A stretch of DNA of 64,000 nt from JAXMDC01 sp046349035. Its GTDB lineage: Bacteria; Pseudomonadota; Alphaproteobacteria; Rhizobiales; Kaistiaceae. The stretch covers positions 186,001 to 250,000 of the forward strand of contig JAXMDC010000004.1 in the NCBI GenBank assembly GCA_046349035.1, given 5' to 3'. The position numbers were made by a program, and so were the translations under genes. Under the pieces are notes generated by a model, which saw only the letters and a program-made list of their open reading frames with translations, was not told the origin of the DNA and ran no database searches. Each line of letters starts with the position of its first letter. Position 1 is the stretch's first letter. This document shows positions 42,601 through 50,624 of this stretch, one piece after another.

Positions 42601-43674
42601 CTAATCAGCCCCGTCGCGCAACGCTTTGATAATCCTAGCAATATCGTCTGGTATCGAAGAATTGAATGACAGTTCCTCGGCGGTGACAGGGTGCCTGAAG
42701 GTCAGCCGATAGGCGTGGAGTGCCTGCCGATGAAGGCGGCCGACTAAGCCGCGAGCTGCCGCTCCAAACTGCGCCACCTTGGTGCGAAAACCGAGCCCGT
42801 AGGCGGGATCTCCCACCACCGGGTGCCCAAGCGCGGTCAGATGCACGCGGATCTGGTGGGTCCGACCGGTTTCAAGGCGAAGGTCGAGAAGGGAAGCCAC
42901 CGGCGGATCGCCAAACGTTTGCTCAACCGTATAGTGCGTCACCGCCTGTCGGCCGCCGCTTTTGGCGACAGCCATCATCTGTCGGTTTTTGGTCGAGCGC
43001 GCGATCGCCGCCTCGATCCGCCCGGTGGGCGGCGTCGGCACGCCCCAAACCAACGCTTTGTAGCCGCGGCGGAGCGGCCCGCTTCGCCCGTGATCGGCGA
43101 ACTGCTCGGCGAGCCCCCTGTGGGCAGCGTCGGTCTTGGCCACAACCAGGAGGCCGGAAGTGTCTTTGTCCAGCCGGTGCACAATTCCCGGCCGCGCAAC
43201 CCCGCCGATGCCGGAGAGGCTAGCGCCGCAATGGGCGATGAGAGCGTTGACCAAGGTACCGGAATGGTGCCCGGCAGCCGGATGAACCACCAGCCCCGCC
43301 GGTTTGTCGATGACTAGAAGGTGCGCATCCTCGTAGACGATATTGAGCGGGATCGCCTCGCCGGCCGGTCGCGCCGGCAGCGGCGCCGGCATCTCGAGGC
43401 GCACCCTCTCGCCCGAATTGACCGCCCTTTTCGGCTCGCCTAGGGTCGCGCCTGCCAGCGTGACACGGCCCTCCAGAATCAAGGCCTTGGCTCGGTTGCG
43501 CGAGAGACCGGGAATGCCCCCGGCCAGGAATGCGTCGAGGCGCTGTCCCGCAGCCTCCGGCTCGACGACGACCTCGACCAGCTGCGACGGCGCGGCGCCG
43601 GCAGCCACCAGCCCCGACGCAGCGCCGGCCGAGCTTGGGGTCGATAACGAAGAGGGGCCGGCGCGCTTGACCAT
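42601..43674 (-). CDS. rluD: RluA/RluD-family 23S rRNA pseudouridine synthase
   Basis: A 357-residue enzyme with an N-terminal S4 RNA-binding domain (GQRLDAFLAGGIPGLSRNRAKALILEGRVTLAG). The catalytic domain carries LVIDKPAGLVVHPAAGHHSGTLVNAL and the catalytic-Asp motif HRLDKDTSGLLVVAKT, then LRLETGRTHQIRVHLTALGHPVVGDPAYG. The RluD subtype, which modifies helix 69 of 23S rRNA, is the likely match. The start is the ATG at 43674, which shares bases with the ATG of the divergent gene; an alternative ATG at 43716 would overlap that gene further. Confidence 0.92.
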   Translation of the reverse strand: MVKRAGPSSLSTPSSAGAASGLVAAGAAPSQLVEVVVEPEAAGQRLDAFLAGGIPGLSRNRAKALILEGRVTLAGATLGEPKRAVNSGERVRLEMPAPLPARPAGEAIPLNIVYEDAHLLVIDKPAGLVVHPAAGHHSGTLVNALIAHCGASLSGIGGVARPGIVHRLDKDTSGLLVVAKTDAAHRGLAEQFADHGRSGPLRRGYKALVWGVPTPPTGRIEAAIARSTKNRQMMAVAKSGGRQAVTHYTVEQTFGDPPVASLLDLRLETGRTHQIRVHLTALGHPVVGDPAYGLGFRTKVAQFGAAARGLVGRLHRQALHAYRLTFRHPVTAEELSFNSSIPDDIARIIKALRDGAD

Positions 43675-44023
43675 GACATTTTCCGACGAAGAGGAAAAAC
43701 CTCTCGACCCGGCCATGCTGCGGGTTGAGGCGCGCGTCAAGCGCTTGTTTCTGTTGGGCGGCCTGACCCTTGCCATCGGCCTTGCCGCAGTGCTCGGCGC
43801 AATCGTCTTCCGCCTTGGGAAAGGCTCGGTCAATTCACCGCCGCCCGCGGCCATGGTCGATGTACCTGCCGCGTTTCCCAAGGGCGCCCGCCTCGTCGGC
43901 ACTGCCAACGCCGGCGACCGGATTGTCCTTTCCTATGAGGTCGGCACCGACACGCTCCTGGTCTTTGTTGACCCGAAGATCGGTGCCGTCACCGGCCAAG
44001 CCTGGCTTCGCCCGGAGCACTAA
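43673..44023 (+). CDS. Small single-pass membrane protein (DUF6476-like)
   Basis: A 116-residue protein: an acidic N-terminus (MTFSDEEEKPL), one transmembrane helix at about 24-47 (LFLLGGLTLAIGLAAVLGAIVF), then a small beta-rich domain (GDRIVLSYE, TLLVFVDPKIG). It resembles short alphaproteobacterial proteins often encoded divergently from an RluA-family gene near rpoH. The topology suggests a periplasmic C-terminus. The function is unknown. The start is the ATG at 43673 with a distant AGAGGGG; it overlaps the rluD start codon on the other strand. Confidence 0.8.
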   Translation: MTFSDEEEKPLDPAMLRVEARVKRLFLLGGLTLAIGLAAVLGAIVFRLGKGSVNSPPPAAMVDVPAAFPKGARLVGTANAGDRIVLSYEVGTDTLLVFVDPKIGAVTGQAWLRPEH

Positions 44024-44050
44024 GCGGTCGCGGGCAAGTTGGAGGCGCGC

Positions 44051-44080
44051 TTGCCAAGGCCTTTCGGCGACCGCTATAGG
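44051..44080 (+). promoter_or_regulatory. Promoter of the tRNA-Glu gene
   Basis: TTGCCA at 44051-44056 and TATAGG at 44075-44080 are 18 bases apart and lie just upstream of the tRNA 5' end. Confidence 0.55.
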
Positions 44081-44097
44081 AACCGCGCGGACCTTTG

Positions 44098-44173
44098 GCT
44101 CCCTTCGTCTAGAGGCCCAGGACGTCGCCCTCTCACGGCGAAAACAGGGGTTCGAATCCCCTAGGGAGCGCCA
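44098..44173 (+). tRNA. tRNA-Glu (CTC)
   Basis: A 76-base cloverleaf with encoded CCA. The acceptor stem is GCTCCCT/AGGGAGC with G as discriminator, the D-arm contains GTCTAGAGGCCCAGGAC, the anticodon stem TCGCC/GGCGA holds the loop CTCTCAC (anticodon CTC), and the T-arm is AGGGGTTCGAATCCCCT. The overall body is that of bacterial tRNA-Glu. Confidence 0.95.
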
Positions 44174-44192
44174 ATAGCGACCGCTCGGGCTC

Positions 44193-44831
44193 TCACCGCT
44201 CTAGCAGCCCTCCTGCTCTTTCGATGAACGCCACGACTCGGTCGAGGCCGCGTCCGCGCAACGTATCTGCGAAGACATAGGGGCGCTCGCCGCGGACGCG
44301 CTTGGTGTCGGCCTCCATGCGATCGAGATCGGCACCCACATACGGCGCTAGGTCAACCTTGTTGACGATGAGAAGGTCGGATCGGGTAATCGCCGGGCCG
44401 CCTTTTCGCGGCACTTTCTCGCCGCCCGCGACGTCGATCACATAAAGCGTCAAGTCGGCGAGATCCGGCGAGAAGGTCGCCGCGAGGTTGTCGCCGCCGG
44501 ACTCGACGAAGACCAGGTCGAGGTCGGGAAAGCGCTTCTCCATCTCGGCGATGGCGGCGAGGTTGATCGAGGCGTCCTCGCGGATAGCGGTGTGCGGGCA
44601 ACCGCCGGTTTCGACGCCAATGATCCGCTCCTCCGGCAGCGCCTGGCTGCGCGCCAGAATCAGCGCGTCCTCCTTGGTGTAGATGTCATTGGTGACCACG
44701 GCCACCGAGTATCGGCCGCGCATCGCCCGGCAGAGCTTCTCGGTCAGCGTCGTCTTGCCCGCACCGACCGGGCCGCCAATGCCGACACGAAGCGGTCCGG
44801 CGCTGGTTTTCGCTGAATCGTCTTTCGTCAT
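44193..44831 (-). CDS. ureG: Urease accessory GTPase UreG
   Basis: A 212-residue nickel-insertion GTPase. The P-loop is GIGGPVGAGKTTLTEKLCR (about 17-35), with the nickel/dimer motif VETGGCPHTAIREDASIN (Cys-Pro-His), then LDLVFVESGGDNLAATFSP, VIDVAGGEKVPRKGGPAI and the guanine motif VNKVDLAPYVGA. Its start overlaps the ureF stop by four bases. It is the last gene of the urea operon. Confidence 0.97.
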   Translation of the reverse strand: MTKDDSAKTSAGPLRVGIGGPVGAGKTTLTEKLCRAMRGRYSVAVVTNDIYTKEDALILARSQALPEERIIGVETGGCPHTAIREDASINLAAIAEMEKRFPDLDLVFVESGGDNLAATFSPDLADLTLYVIDVAGGEKVPRKGGPAITRSDLLIVNKVDLAPYVGADLDRMEADTKRVRGERPYVFADTLRGRGLDRVVAFIERAGGLLER

Positions 44832-45580
44832 GAGCGGAAAATCCGAGAATATAGGCGCTCGTGGCGCATCGATTGAATGTCGGAAAGAACGGTCGCCGAG
44901 GCGAGATCGTCGAGTGTCGATGCCGCCGCGCTCTCGGCGGCGGCGAGGATGGCCGGCTGAAGAGCGGCCAGAAGAATGAGCCCCGCCGATTGCCCGAGCC
45001 GCATTGACCTCATCGCGGCGCTGATGAGGCCGCTCGCCGTAGCGTTAAGGTAAGCCGCGAGTGCTGCCTCAAGCGCACAGCCGTCGAGCGCTAGCGTCAC
45101 ACCGACCGCCACTGGGTAGGCGATATCGCTCCCGTTGAGATCGGCCACGCGACCGGCAAGCGACGGCCAACCGGCCCGAATCGCGGCAAGAAAAGCAGCG
45201 CCTTGCGAAGCCGTCTCAAGGTAGCGCTCGCATGAGGGCGGAAGAGCAAGCGCCAGTTCGCCCGCCTCGCGGACGCCATCGCGGTCGCCGCATGACGCGG
45301 CCCGGTGAGCCGCCGCCAGCAGAACCGCATCGCAACGAAGTCCCCCGACCTCAACGAGGTCTTGGAGCCAGGACTGGAGGGCTTCAGCGTCGGTGATCCG
45401 TCCTTCTGCCGTCGCCGCCTCGATGCCGTGCGAGTAGGCGAAGGACCCCGTGGGGAAGGCAGGGGAGAGCCAAGCCTGCAGATGAAGCGCGCACTCTGGC
45501 GGCATTCCCGGCGAAGTCGCGCCAAACGCTCCGAGCGAAAGCGCCGCGCGATTGGGCTCGGCCCGCTCAGCCCTGCTCAT
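44828..45580 (-). CDS. ureF: Urease accessory protein UreF
   Basis: A 250-residue all-helical chaperone that acts with UreG and UreD(H) in loading nickel. LQAWLSPAFPTGSFAYSHGIEAATAEGRI is the family signature, followed by ATASGLISAAMRSMRLGQSAGLILLAAL near the end. The start used is the ATG at 45580; an ATG ten codons upstream is possible. Either start overlaps the end of ureE, by 14 or more bases. Confidence 0.94.
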   Translation of the reverse strand: MSRAERAEPNRAALSLGAFGATSPGMPPECALHLQAWLSPAFPTGSFAYSHGIEAATAEGRITDAEALQSWLQDLVEVGGLRCDAVLLAAAHRAASCGDRDGVREAGELALALPPSCERYLETASQGAAFLAAIRAGWPSLAGRVADLNGSDIAYPVAVGVTLALDGCALEAALAAYLNATASGLISAAMRSMRLGQSAGLILLAALQPAILAAAESAAASTLDDLASATVLSDIQSMRHERLYSRIFRS

Positions 45581-46028
45581 GCGAATCGGCGCTGTGGCTA
45601 TGCCCTGCATACGCGCCCCCTTCCGGCCGGAACGCGCCCTGCACCTCGCGAACCTCAGCGCCGAGCCCCCTGAGCATGTCGGCGATCACATGGTCGGCTG
45701 AGATCAGGATCGTATCTGTTCGAATCTCGGCAGCAAGATGGCGGTTACCGATGTGCCAGGCGAGCCGGGCGAGATGCTCCGGCGAAGTCGTCCGAACTTC
45801 GAGCAACGGCTCGACCATCGCCTTCACCGCAATGGCCCGCCCGTCTTCGAGCACCAGCCCGTCGCCTTCTTGCAGCACGACCGCCTTGGCCAGATCGAGC
45901 AGAAACTCCAGTCCCTGATCGGTCCTGAGGGCGATCCGTCGCTTGTGGCGCTCCCAATGGTCGAGCGTGACCGTTCCGGCACTCGCCCGGCCGCCCTCCC
46001 CTCGAGCGACGCTGATCGCCCGGATCAT
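45567..46028 (-). CDS. ureE: Urease accessory nickel-binding protein UreE
   Basis: A 153-residue metallochaperone. The peptide-binding N-terminal domain has LDHWERHKRRIALRTDQGLEFLLDLAKAV; the C-terminal domain has RLAWHIGNRHLAAEI with the conserved dimer-site His. The short C-terminal tail contains four His (HSHSADSHEQG region), fewer than the His-rich tail of Klebsiella UreE. It starts two bases after ureC. A much longer open frame through ureC on the same strand is a shadow. Confidence 0.94.
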   Translation of the reverse strand: MIRAISVARGEGGRASAGTVTLDHWERHKRRIALRTDQGLEFLLDLAKAVVLQEGDGLVLEDGRAIAVKAMVEPLLEVRTTSPEHLARLAWHIGNRHLAAEIRTDTILISADHVIADMLRGLGAEVREVQGAFRPEGGAYAGHSHSADSHEQG

Positions 46029-46030
46029 CG

Positions 46031-47740
46031 CTAAAACAGGAAGTAGCGCTGTGCCATCGGCAGCACGCTGGCCGGTTCGCAGGTGAGGAGTTCGCCGTCC
46101 GCGCGCACTTCGTATGTCTCCGGGTCGACTTCCATCGCCGGTGTCGCGGCGTTGAGCACCATGTCGGCTTTGCCGATAGCGCGCGTGTTGCGCACCGCGA
46201 CGAGATCCTTGCCGACACCAAGCCGAGCACGCAGGCCGGCATCGCGCGCGGCGCGGCTGACGAAAGTCACTGATGTCGCTACCGTGGCGCGGCCGAAATT
46301 GCCGAACATAGGCCGATAGTGCACCGGCTGAGGCGTCGGGATCGAGGCGTTGGCATCGCCCATCGGTGCCGTGGCGATCGTCCCGCCAAGGAGCACGAGG
46401 TCGGGCTTCACCCCGAAATACGCCGGCTGCCAAAGAACAAGGTCGGCCCGCTTGCCCACCGTCACCGAGCCGACGTGATCGGCAATGCCCTGCGCGATCG
46501 CCGGGTTGATCGTGTACTTAGCGACATAGCGCTTGATCCTGAGATTGTCGTTGTCGCCCCGCTCGCCGGTAAGGCGCCCACGCTGCACCCTCATCTTGTG
46601 CGCCGTCTGCCAAGTGCGGATCACCACCTCGCCCACGCGGCCCATCGCCTGGCTATCCGAGGAGATCATCGACAGCGCCCCGAGATCGTGCAGGATATCT
46701 TCGGCGGCGATCGTTTCCCGGCGGATACGGCTCTCGGCAAAGGCGATGTCTTCCGCAATCCGCGGGTCGAGATGGTGGCACACCATCAGCATGTCCAGAT
46801 GCTCGTCGATGGTGTTTCGCGTGTAGGGCCGCGTCGGATTAGTGGACGACGGCAGCACATAAGGCAGCCCGCACACCTTGATGATGTCGGGCGCGTGGCC
46901 GCCGCCCGCTCCTTCGGTATGGAAGGCGTGGATCGTCCGCCCTTTGAACGCGGCGATCGTGTCCTCGACGAAGCCCGACTCGTTCAGCGTGTCGGTGTGA
47001 ATCATCACCTGGACGTCGTGGTCGTCGGCGACCGACAGGCAGCAATCGATAGCAGCCGGCGTCGTTCCCCAATCCTCGTGGAGTTTCAACGAGCACGCGC
47101 CGCCGAGGATCTGTTCGATCAGCGCCTCTGGCCGCGAAGCGTTGCCCTTGCCGGCGAAGCCGATGTTCATCGGCAACCCGTCGGCCGCTTCGATCATGCG
47201 GGCAAGGTGCCATGCCCCAGGGGTGCAGGTCGTGGCGTTGGTGCCGGTCGCGGGGCCGGTGCCACCGCCGATCATCGTCGTGATGCCCGAGCAGAGCGCC
47301 TCTTCGACCTGCTGCGGAGAGATGAAGTGGATGTGGGCGTCGATGCCGCCCGCCGTAACAATCTTCCCCTCGCCGGCGATGGCTTCGGTGCCCGGGCCGA
47401 CAACGATGTCGACGCCGCTCTGGGTGTCCGGATTGCCCGCTTTGCCGATCGCCGCGATGCGGCCGTCGCACAGGCCGATATCGGCTTTGACGATACCGGA
47501 GTGATCGATCACCAGAGCGTTGGTGATCACGGTATCGACGGCGCCCGCGGCTCGCGTTGCCTGGCTCTGGCCCATCCCGTCGCGGATCACCTTGCCGCCG
47601 CCGAACTTCACCTCCTCGCCGTAAGTCGTGAAGTCCTTCTCGACCTCGGCGAACAGCTCCGTGTCGGCGAGGCGGACGCGGTCGCCGACGGTTGGGCCGA
47701 ACATATCGGCATAGGTCGCTCGCGAGATCCGAGCCGGCAT
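46031..47740 (-). CDS. ureC: Urease alpha subunit (catalytic)
   Basis: A 569-residue nickel enzyme. The nickel ligands H136 and H138 are in GGIDAHIHFISP, the carbamylated lysine is K219 in SLKLHEDWGTTP, further His ligands are in MIHTDTLNESGF and IHAFHTEGAGGGHAP, the catalytic His of the mobile flap is in MVCHHLDPRIAED, and the last Asp ligand is in SSDSQAMGR. Numbering is offset by two from Klebsiella UreC. It overlaps the ureB stop by one base. The enzyme splits urea into ammonia and carbamate in the cytoplasm. Confidence 0.98.
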   Translation of the reverse strand: MPARISRATYADMFGPTVGDRVRLADTELFAEVEKDFTTYGEEVKFGGGKVIRDGMGQSQATRAAGAVDTVITNALVIDHSGIVKADIGLCDGRIAAIGKAGNPDTQSGVDIVVGPGTEAIAGEGKIVTAGGIDAHIHFISPQQVEEALCSGITTMIGGGTGPATGTNATTCTPGAWHLARMIEAADGLPMNIGFAGKGNASRPEALIEQILGGACSLKLHEDWGTTPAAIDCCLSVADDHDVQVMIHTDTLNESGFVEDTIAAFKGRTIHAFHTEGAGGGHAPDIIKVCGLPYVLPSSTNPTRPYTRNTIDEHLDMLMVCHHLDPRIAEDIAFAESRIRRETIAAEDILHDLGALSMISSDSQAMGRVGEVVIRTWQTAHKMRVQRGRLTGERGDNDNLRIKRYVAKYTINPAIAQGIADHVGSVTVGKRADLVLWQPAYFGVKPDLVLLGGTIATAPMGDANASIPTPQPVHYRPMFGNFGRATVATSVTFVSRAARDAGLRARLGVGKDLVAVRNTRAIGKADMVLNAATPAMEVDPETYEVRADGELLTCEPASVLPMAQRYFLF

Positions 47741-48045
47741 CAGAGCTTCCCCATCACGACCTGCCGGAAACCGAACACCGCTCGAGCCCCACCGAACGGC
47801 ACCAGCGTCACCTCGCGCGACTGCCCGGGCTCGAACCGTACCGCCGTGCCGGCGGCGATATCGAGGCGCATGCCGCGCGCGACCTTCCGGTCGAAGTCGA
47901 GCGCCGGGTTGGTCTCCGCAAAATGATAGTGCGAACCGACCTGGATCGGCCGATCGCCCCGGTTGGCGACCTTCACCACGATCGCCTCGGCGCCGCGGTT
48001 GATTTCGATATCGCCGGATGCCGGTATCAGTTCGCCGGGGATCAC
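47740..48045 (-). CDS. ureB: Urease beta subunit
   Basis: A 101-residue subunit starting MIPGELIP, with VGSHYHFAETNPALDFDR and AAGTAVRFEPGQSREVTLVPFGG, the standard UreB blocks. It forms the urease trimer with UreA and UreC. Separate ureA and ureB genes are the usual proteobacterial arrangement. It begins four bases after ureA. Confidence 0.97.
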   Translation of the reverse strand: MIPGELIPASGDIEINRGAEAIVVKVANRGDRPIQVGSHYHFAETNPALDFDRKVARGMRLDIAAGTAVRFEPGQSREVTLVPFGGARAVFGFRQVVMGKL

Positions 48046-48049
48046 AGGA

Positions 48050-48352
48050 TCACCGGATCGGACTGTGGACGGTGACCAATTTGGTCCCGTCGGGGAAGGT
48101 CGCCTCGACCTGAACGTCGTGAATCATTTCCGCCACGCCCTCCATCACCTGGTCGCGCCGCAGCACCGAGGCGCCCGCTGACATCAGGTCGGAGACGGTT
48201 CGGCCGTCGCGGGCACCCTCGACCACAAAATCGCTGATCAGCGCGATCGCTTCCGGGACGTTCAGCTTGACCCCGCGTTCAAGTCGCCGCCGCGCAACGT
48301 TCGCCGCCATGGCGATGAGCAGCTTGTCTTTTTCGCGTGGGGTGAGGTTCAT
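48050..48352 (-). CDS. ureA: Urease gamma subunit
   Basis: A 100-residue subunit with the characteristic MNLTPREKDKLLIAMAANVARRRLERGVKLNVPEAIALISDFVVEGARDGRTVSDLMSAGA and the ending TFPDGTKLVTVHSPI. It starts 18 bases after ureD on the same strand. Confidence 0.98.
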   Translation of the reverse strand: MNLTPREKDKLLIAMAANVARRRLERGVKLNVPEAIALISDFVVEGARDGRTVSDLMSAGASVLRRDQVMEGVAEMIHDVQVEATFPDGTKLVTVHSPIR

Positions 48353-48370
48353 CGCCGCCGGCTCGCTCGT

Positions 48371-49198
48371 TCAGTTGACGATAGGAGCCGCGCGGAGGGC
48401 CGCCATCGCCGCGGCGATCCGACGGCTAAGCGCAAAACCGTCGTCGGCGACGACTCGCCCAACGAGCTTGCCGTCGAAGGCGCTTGCCCCGCCGCCCTCC
48501 CCCAAGACCAGCGCCAGCGGCTCGGCGAAGCGTTCCGCATCCGGCGCGACATAGAGGATAGTTGCCATCGCCCGCCCGCCGCCGAGTACCGCCGGTCGCA
48601 TCAGCAAATCGCCGACGGCGCCGCTCAAGGCACTTGCCTCTGCATGGATTAGTCGGCCATTGCGACGGATGCGCCAGCGGTCGTGGAAATCCGCCGCTAC
48701 CAGGCGCTCACCCATTTCGATCCGGCCGAAAACTACCGGTTCGACGATTAGTAGACGTCCATCCTCGGCGACATTCGCATCGAGCCGTCGCTCGATCGAA
48801 GACCCGTTGAACAAGATGGTCTCCTGCGGCAGCCACTCGATCCGCCCGCCACGCGCGACGGTCAGCCGGGCACCGACACAGGCCGGCCCCGCGAGGCTGC
48901 GATAGACCTTCTCGGCCGCCTGAGTCGTCAGCGACACTGCCGCGCCCTCGCCCACGGAGACTTCGGTAGCGAAGACATCGCCCCCGGTCATTCCACCGGC
49001 GGTGTTGATCAGGATCGCTTCACAGGTGCGCGCGGTCGCCGGGCGCGGAAAGCGAATGCGCGCCGAGCCTGCCTCGCGGCAGAGCGATGCCAGCGACACG
49101 CCGTCCTTGAGTATGATGTCGATCGACGCGCTTCCCCGCGCCCGCTGGTGTACCCCGCCCGCGGCGCCGTCAGACCGTGAGATGACGGCGAACGTCAT
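48371..49198 (-). CDS. ureD: Urease accessory protein UreD (UreH)
   Basis: A 275-residue scaffold that docks the UreF-UreG complex onto apo-urease. Conserved pieces include LINTAGGMTGGDVFATEVSVGEGA, TTQAAEKVYRS, WLPQETILFNGS and RLIHAEASAL. The start is the ATG at 49198 inside the end of urtE (29-base overlap), which ties the urease genes directly to the transporter genes. Confidence 0.94.
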   Translation of the reverse strand: MTFAVISRSDGAAGGVHQRARGSASIDIILKDGVSLASLCREAGSARIRFPRPATARTCEAILINTAGGMTGGDVFATEVSVGEGAAVSLTTQAAEKVYRSLAGPACVGARLTVARGGRIEWLPQETILFNGSSIERRLDANVAEDGRLLIVEPVVFGRIEMGERLVAADFHDRWRIRRNGRLIHAEASALSGAVGDLLMRPAVLGGGRAMATILYVAPDAERFAEPLALVLGEGGGASAFDGKLVGRVVADDGFALSRRIAAAMAALRAAPIVN

Positions 49199-49865
49199 GA
49201 CTGTCGAGATCCGCTGCTGTGCCGGCGAACACGACTTCGCCGCGGTCGAGAATGACCACTTCGTCGGCCAACTGGCGTGCAAAATCAAGGTATTGCTCGA
49301 CCAACAGGATGGCGAGGCCGAGCTTCTCTTTCAGTTGGACAATCGCCCGGCCGATATCCTTGATTATCGACGGCTGGATGCCCTCGGTCGGCTCGTCCAG
49401 GAGCAATACGCGCGGCCGCGTCACCAGGGCACGGGCGATCGCGAGCTGCTGTTGCTGGCCGCCGGAGAGGTCGCCGCCACGCCGATGCAGCATCCCTGCC
49501 AACACCGGGAACAGCTCGAACACCAGGTCGGGAATAAACGCATCCTGCCGCCTAACTGGGGCAAGGCCGGTCAACAAATTCTCGCGGACCGTCAGCAGCG
49601 GGAAGATCTCCCGTCCCTGCGGCACATAGCCGAGCCCGAGCCGCGAGCGCTTGTAGGAGGGGGTCCGGCCGAGCGGACCGCCATCAAGAGTGACCATCCC
49701 GCCGGAAATCGGGTGCAGACCCATGATCGCGCGCAACAGGCTCGTCTTGCCGACACCGTTACGCCCAAGCACGCAGGTGATGCGTCCCCCGGCAGCGGCC
49801 AGGGAAACGCCTCGCAACGCTTGCGCGCCGCCGTAGTGGAGGTCGATCGATTGCAGCGACAGCAT
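49170..49865 (-). CDS. urtE: Urea ABC transporter ATP-binding protein UrtE
   Basis: A 231-residue LivF-like ATPase: Walker A GRNGVGKTSL, Q-loop GYVPQGREIFP, signature LSGGQQQQLAIARAL, and Walker B LLLDEPTEGIQPSI. The GIQPSII wording is typical of UrtE. The start is the ATG at 49865 (MLSLQSIDLHYGG). Final ATPase of the urt set and immediately followed by ureD. Confidence 0.95.
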   Translation of the reverse strand: MLSLQSIDLHYGGAQALRGVSLAAAGGRITCVLGRNGVGKTSLLRAIMGLHPISGGMVTLDGGPLGRTPSYKRSRLGLGYVPQGREIFPLLTVRENLLTGLAPVRRQDAFIPDLVFELFPVLAGMLHRRGGDLSGGQQQQLAIARALVTRPRVLLLDEPTEGIQPSIIKDIGRAIVQLKEKLGLAILLVEQYLDFARQLADEVVILDRGEVVFAGTAADLDSHDVRRHLTV

Positions 49866-49875
49866 GCGGTCCGCC

Positions 49876-50622
49876 TCAGCGCCCGAGATAGACGTCGATG
49901 ACCTTAGGATCGGCCGCGACGTGCTCAAACGAGCCGTCAGACAGCACCGATCCCTCGTGCAGCACGGTCACCTTGACGCCGAGGTCGCGGACGAACCCCA
50001 TGTCGTGTTCGACGACTACGACCGACTTCGTCTTGGCAACCTCCCGCAACAGCGCGGCGGTCGCCGCTGTCTCGGCGTCCGTCATCCCGGCCGCCGGCTC
50101 GTCGATCAGGAGGAGCTTCGGGTCCTGCGCAAGCAACATGCCGATTTCCAACCACTGCTTTTCGCCATGGCTCAGGCTCCCGGCAAGCTGCCTCCGCTTG
50201 TCGGCCAGGCGCACCGTCTCGAGCACCGAGTCGACCGCAGCTACGTCCGCCGGACGACGACGCCGGAAGAGCGAATGCCAGGCGCTTCGCGGCCCGGCCA
50301 ATGCAAGCGCAATGTTGTCCTCGACCGACTGGCTCTCGAACACTGTCGGCTTCTGGAACTTCCGCCCGATGCCGAGCGAGGCGATCGCTGCTTCGTCGTG
50401 CTGCGTAAGGTCGATCGAGCCATCGAAATAGACGTCGCCCGAATCCGGTCGAGTCTTCCCCGTGACGATATCCATCATCGTCGTCTTGCCGGCCCCGTTG
50501 GGGCCGATGATCGCCCGCATCTCGTTGCGTTCGACGACTAACGAAAGACCGTTGAGGGCGCGGAACCCATCGAACGTCACCGTGACACCGTCGAGGTAAA
50601 GCAGAGTATCTTTGCGCTCCAT
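49876..50622 (-). CDS. urtD: Urea ABC transporter ATP-binding protein UrtD
   Basis: A 248-residue LivG-like ATPase: Walker A GPNGAGKTTMMD, the FQKPTVFESQSVEDNIALAL region typical of UrtD, signature LSHGEKQWLEIGMLL, and Walker B LLLIDEPAAGMTD. The start is two bases after urtC. Confidence 0.95.
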   Translation of the reverse strand: MERKDTLLYLDGVTVTFDGFRALNGLSLVVERNEMRAIIGPNGAGKTTMMDIVTGKTRPDSGDVYFDGSIDLTQHDEAAIASLGIGRKFQKPTVFESQSVEDNIALALAGPRSAWHSLFRRRRPADVAAVDSVLETVRLADKRRQLAGSLSHGEKQWLEIGMLLAQDPKLLLIDEPAAGMTDAETAATAALLREVAKTKSVVVVEHDMGFVRDLGVKVTVLHEGSVLSDGSFEHVAADPKVIDVYLGR

Positions 50623-50624
50623 GA

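Noticed and set aside
45567..46433. 288-codon version of ureE
   Set aside because: The first 135 codons overlap ureC in another frame and are Arg-rich shadow; UreE begins at 46028.
46319..47926. Plus-strand open frame of 535 codons opposite ureC and ureB
   Set aside because: Antisense to urease genes with intact active-site motifs.
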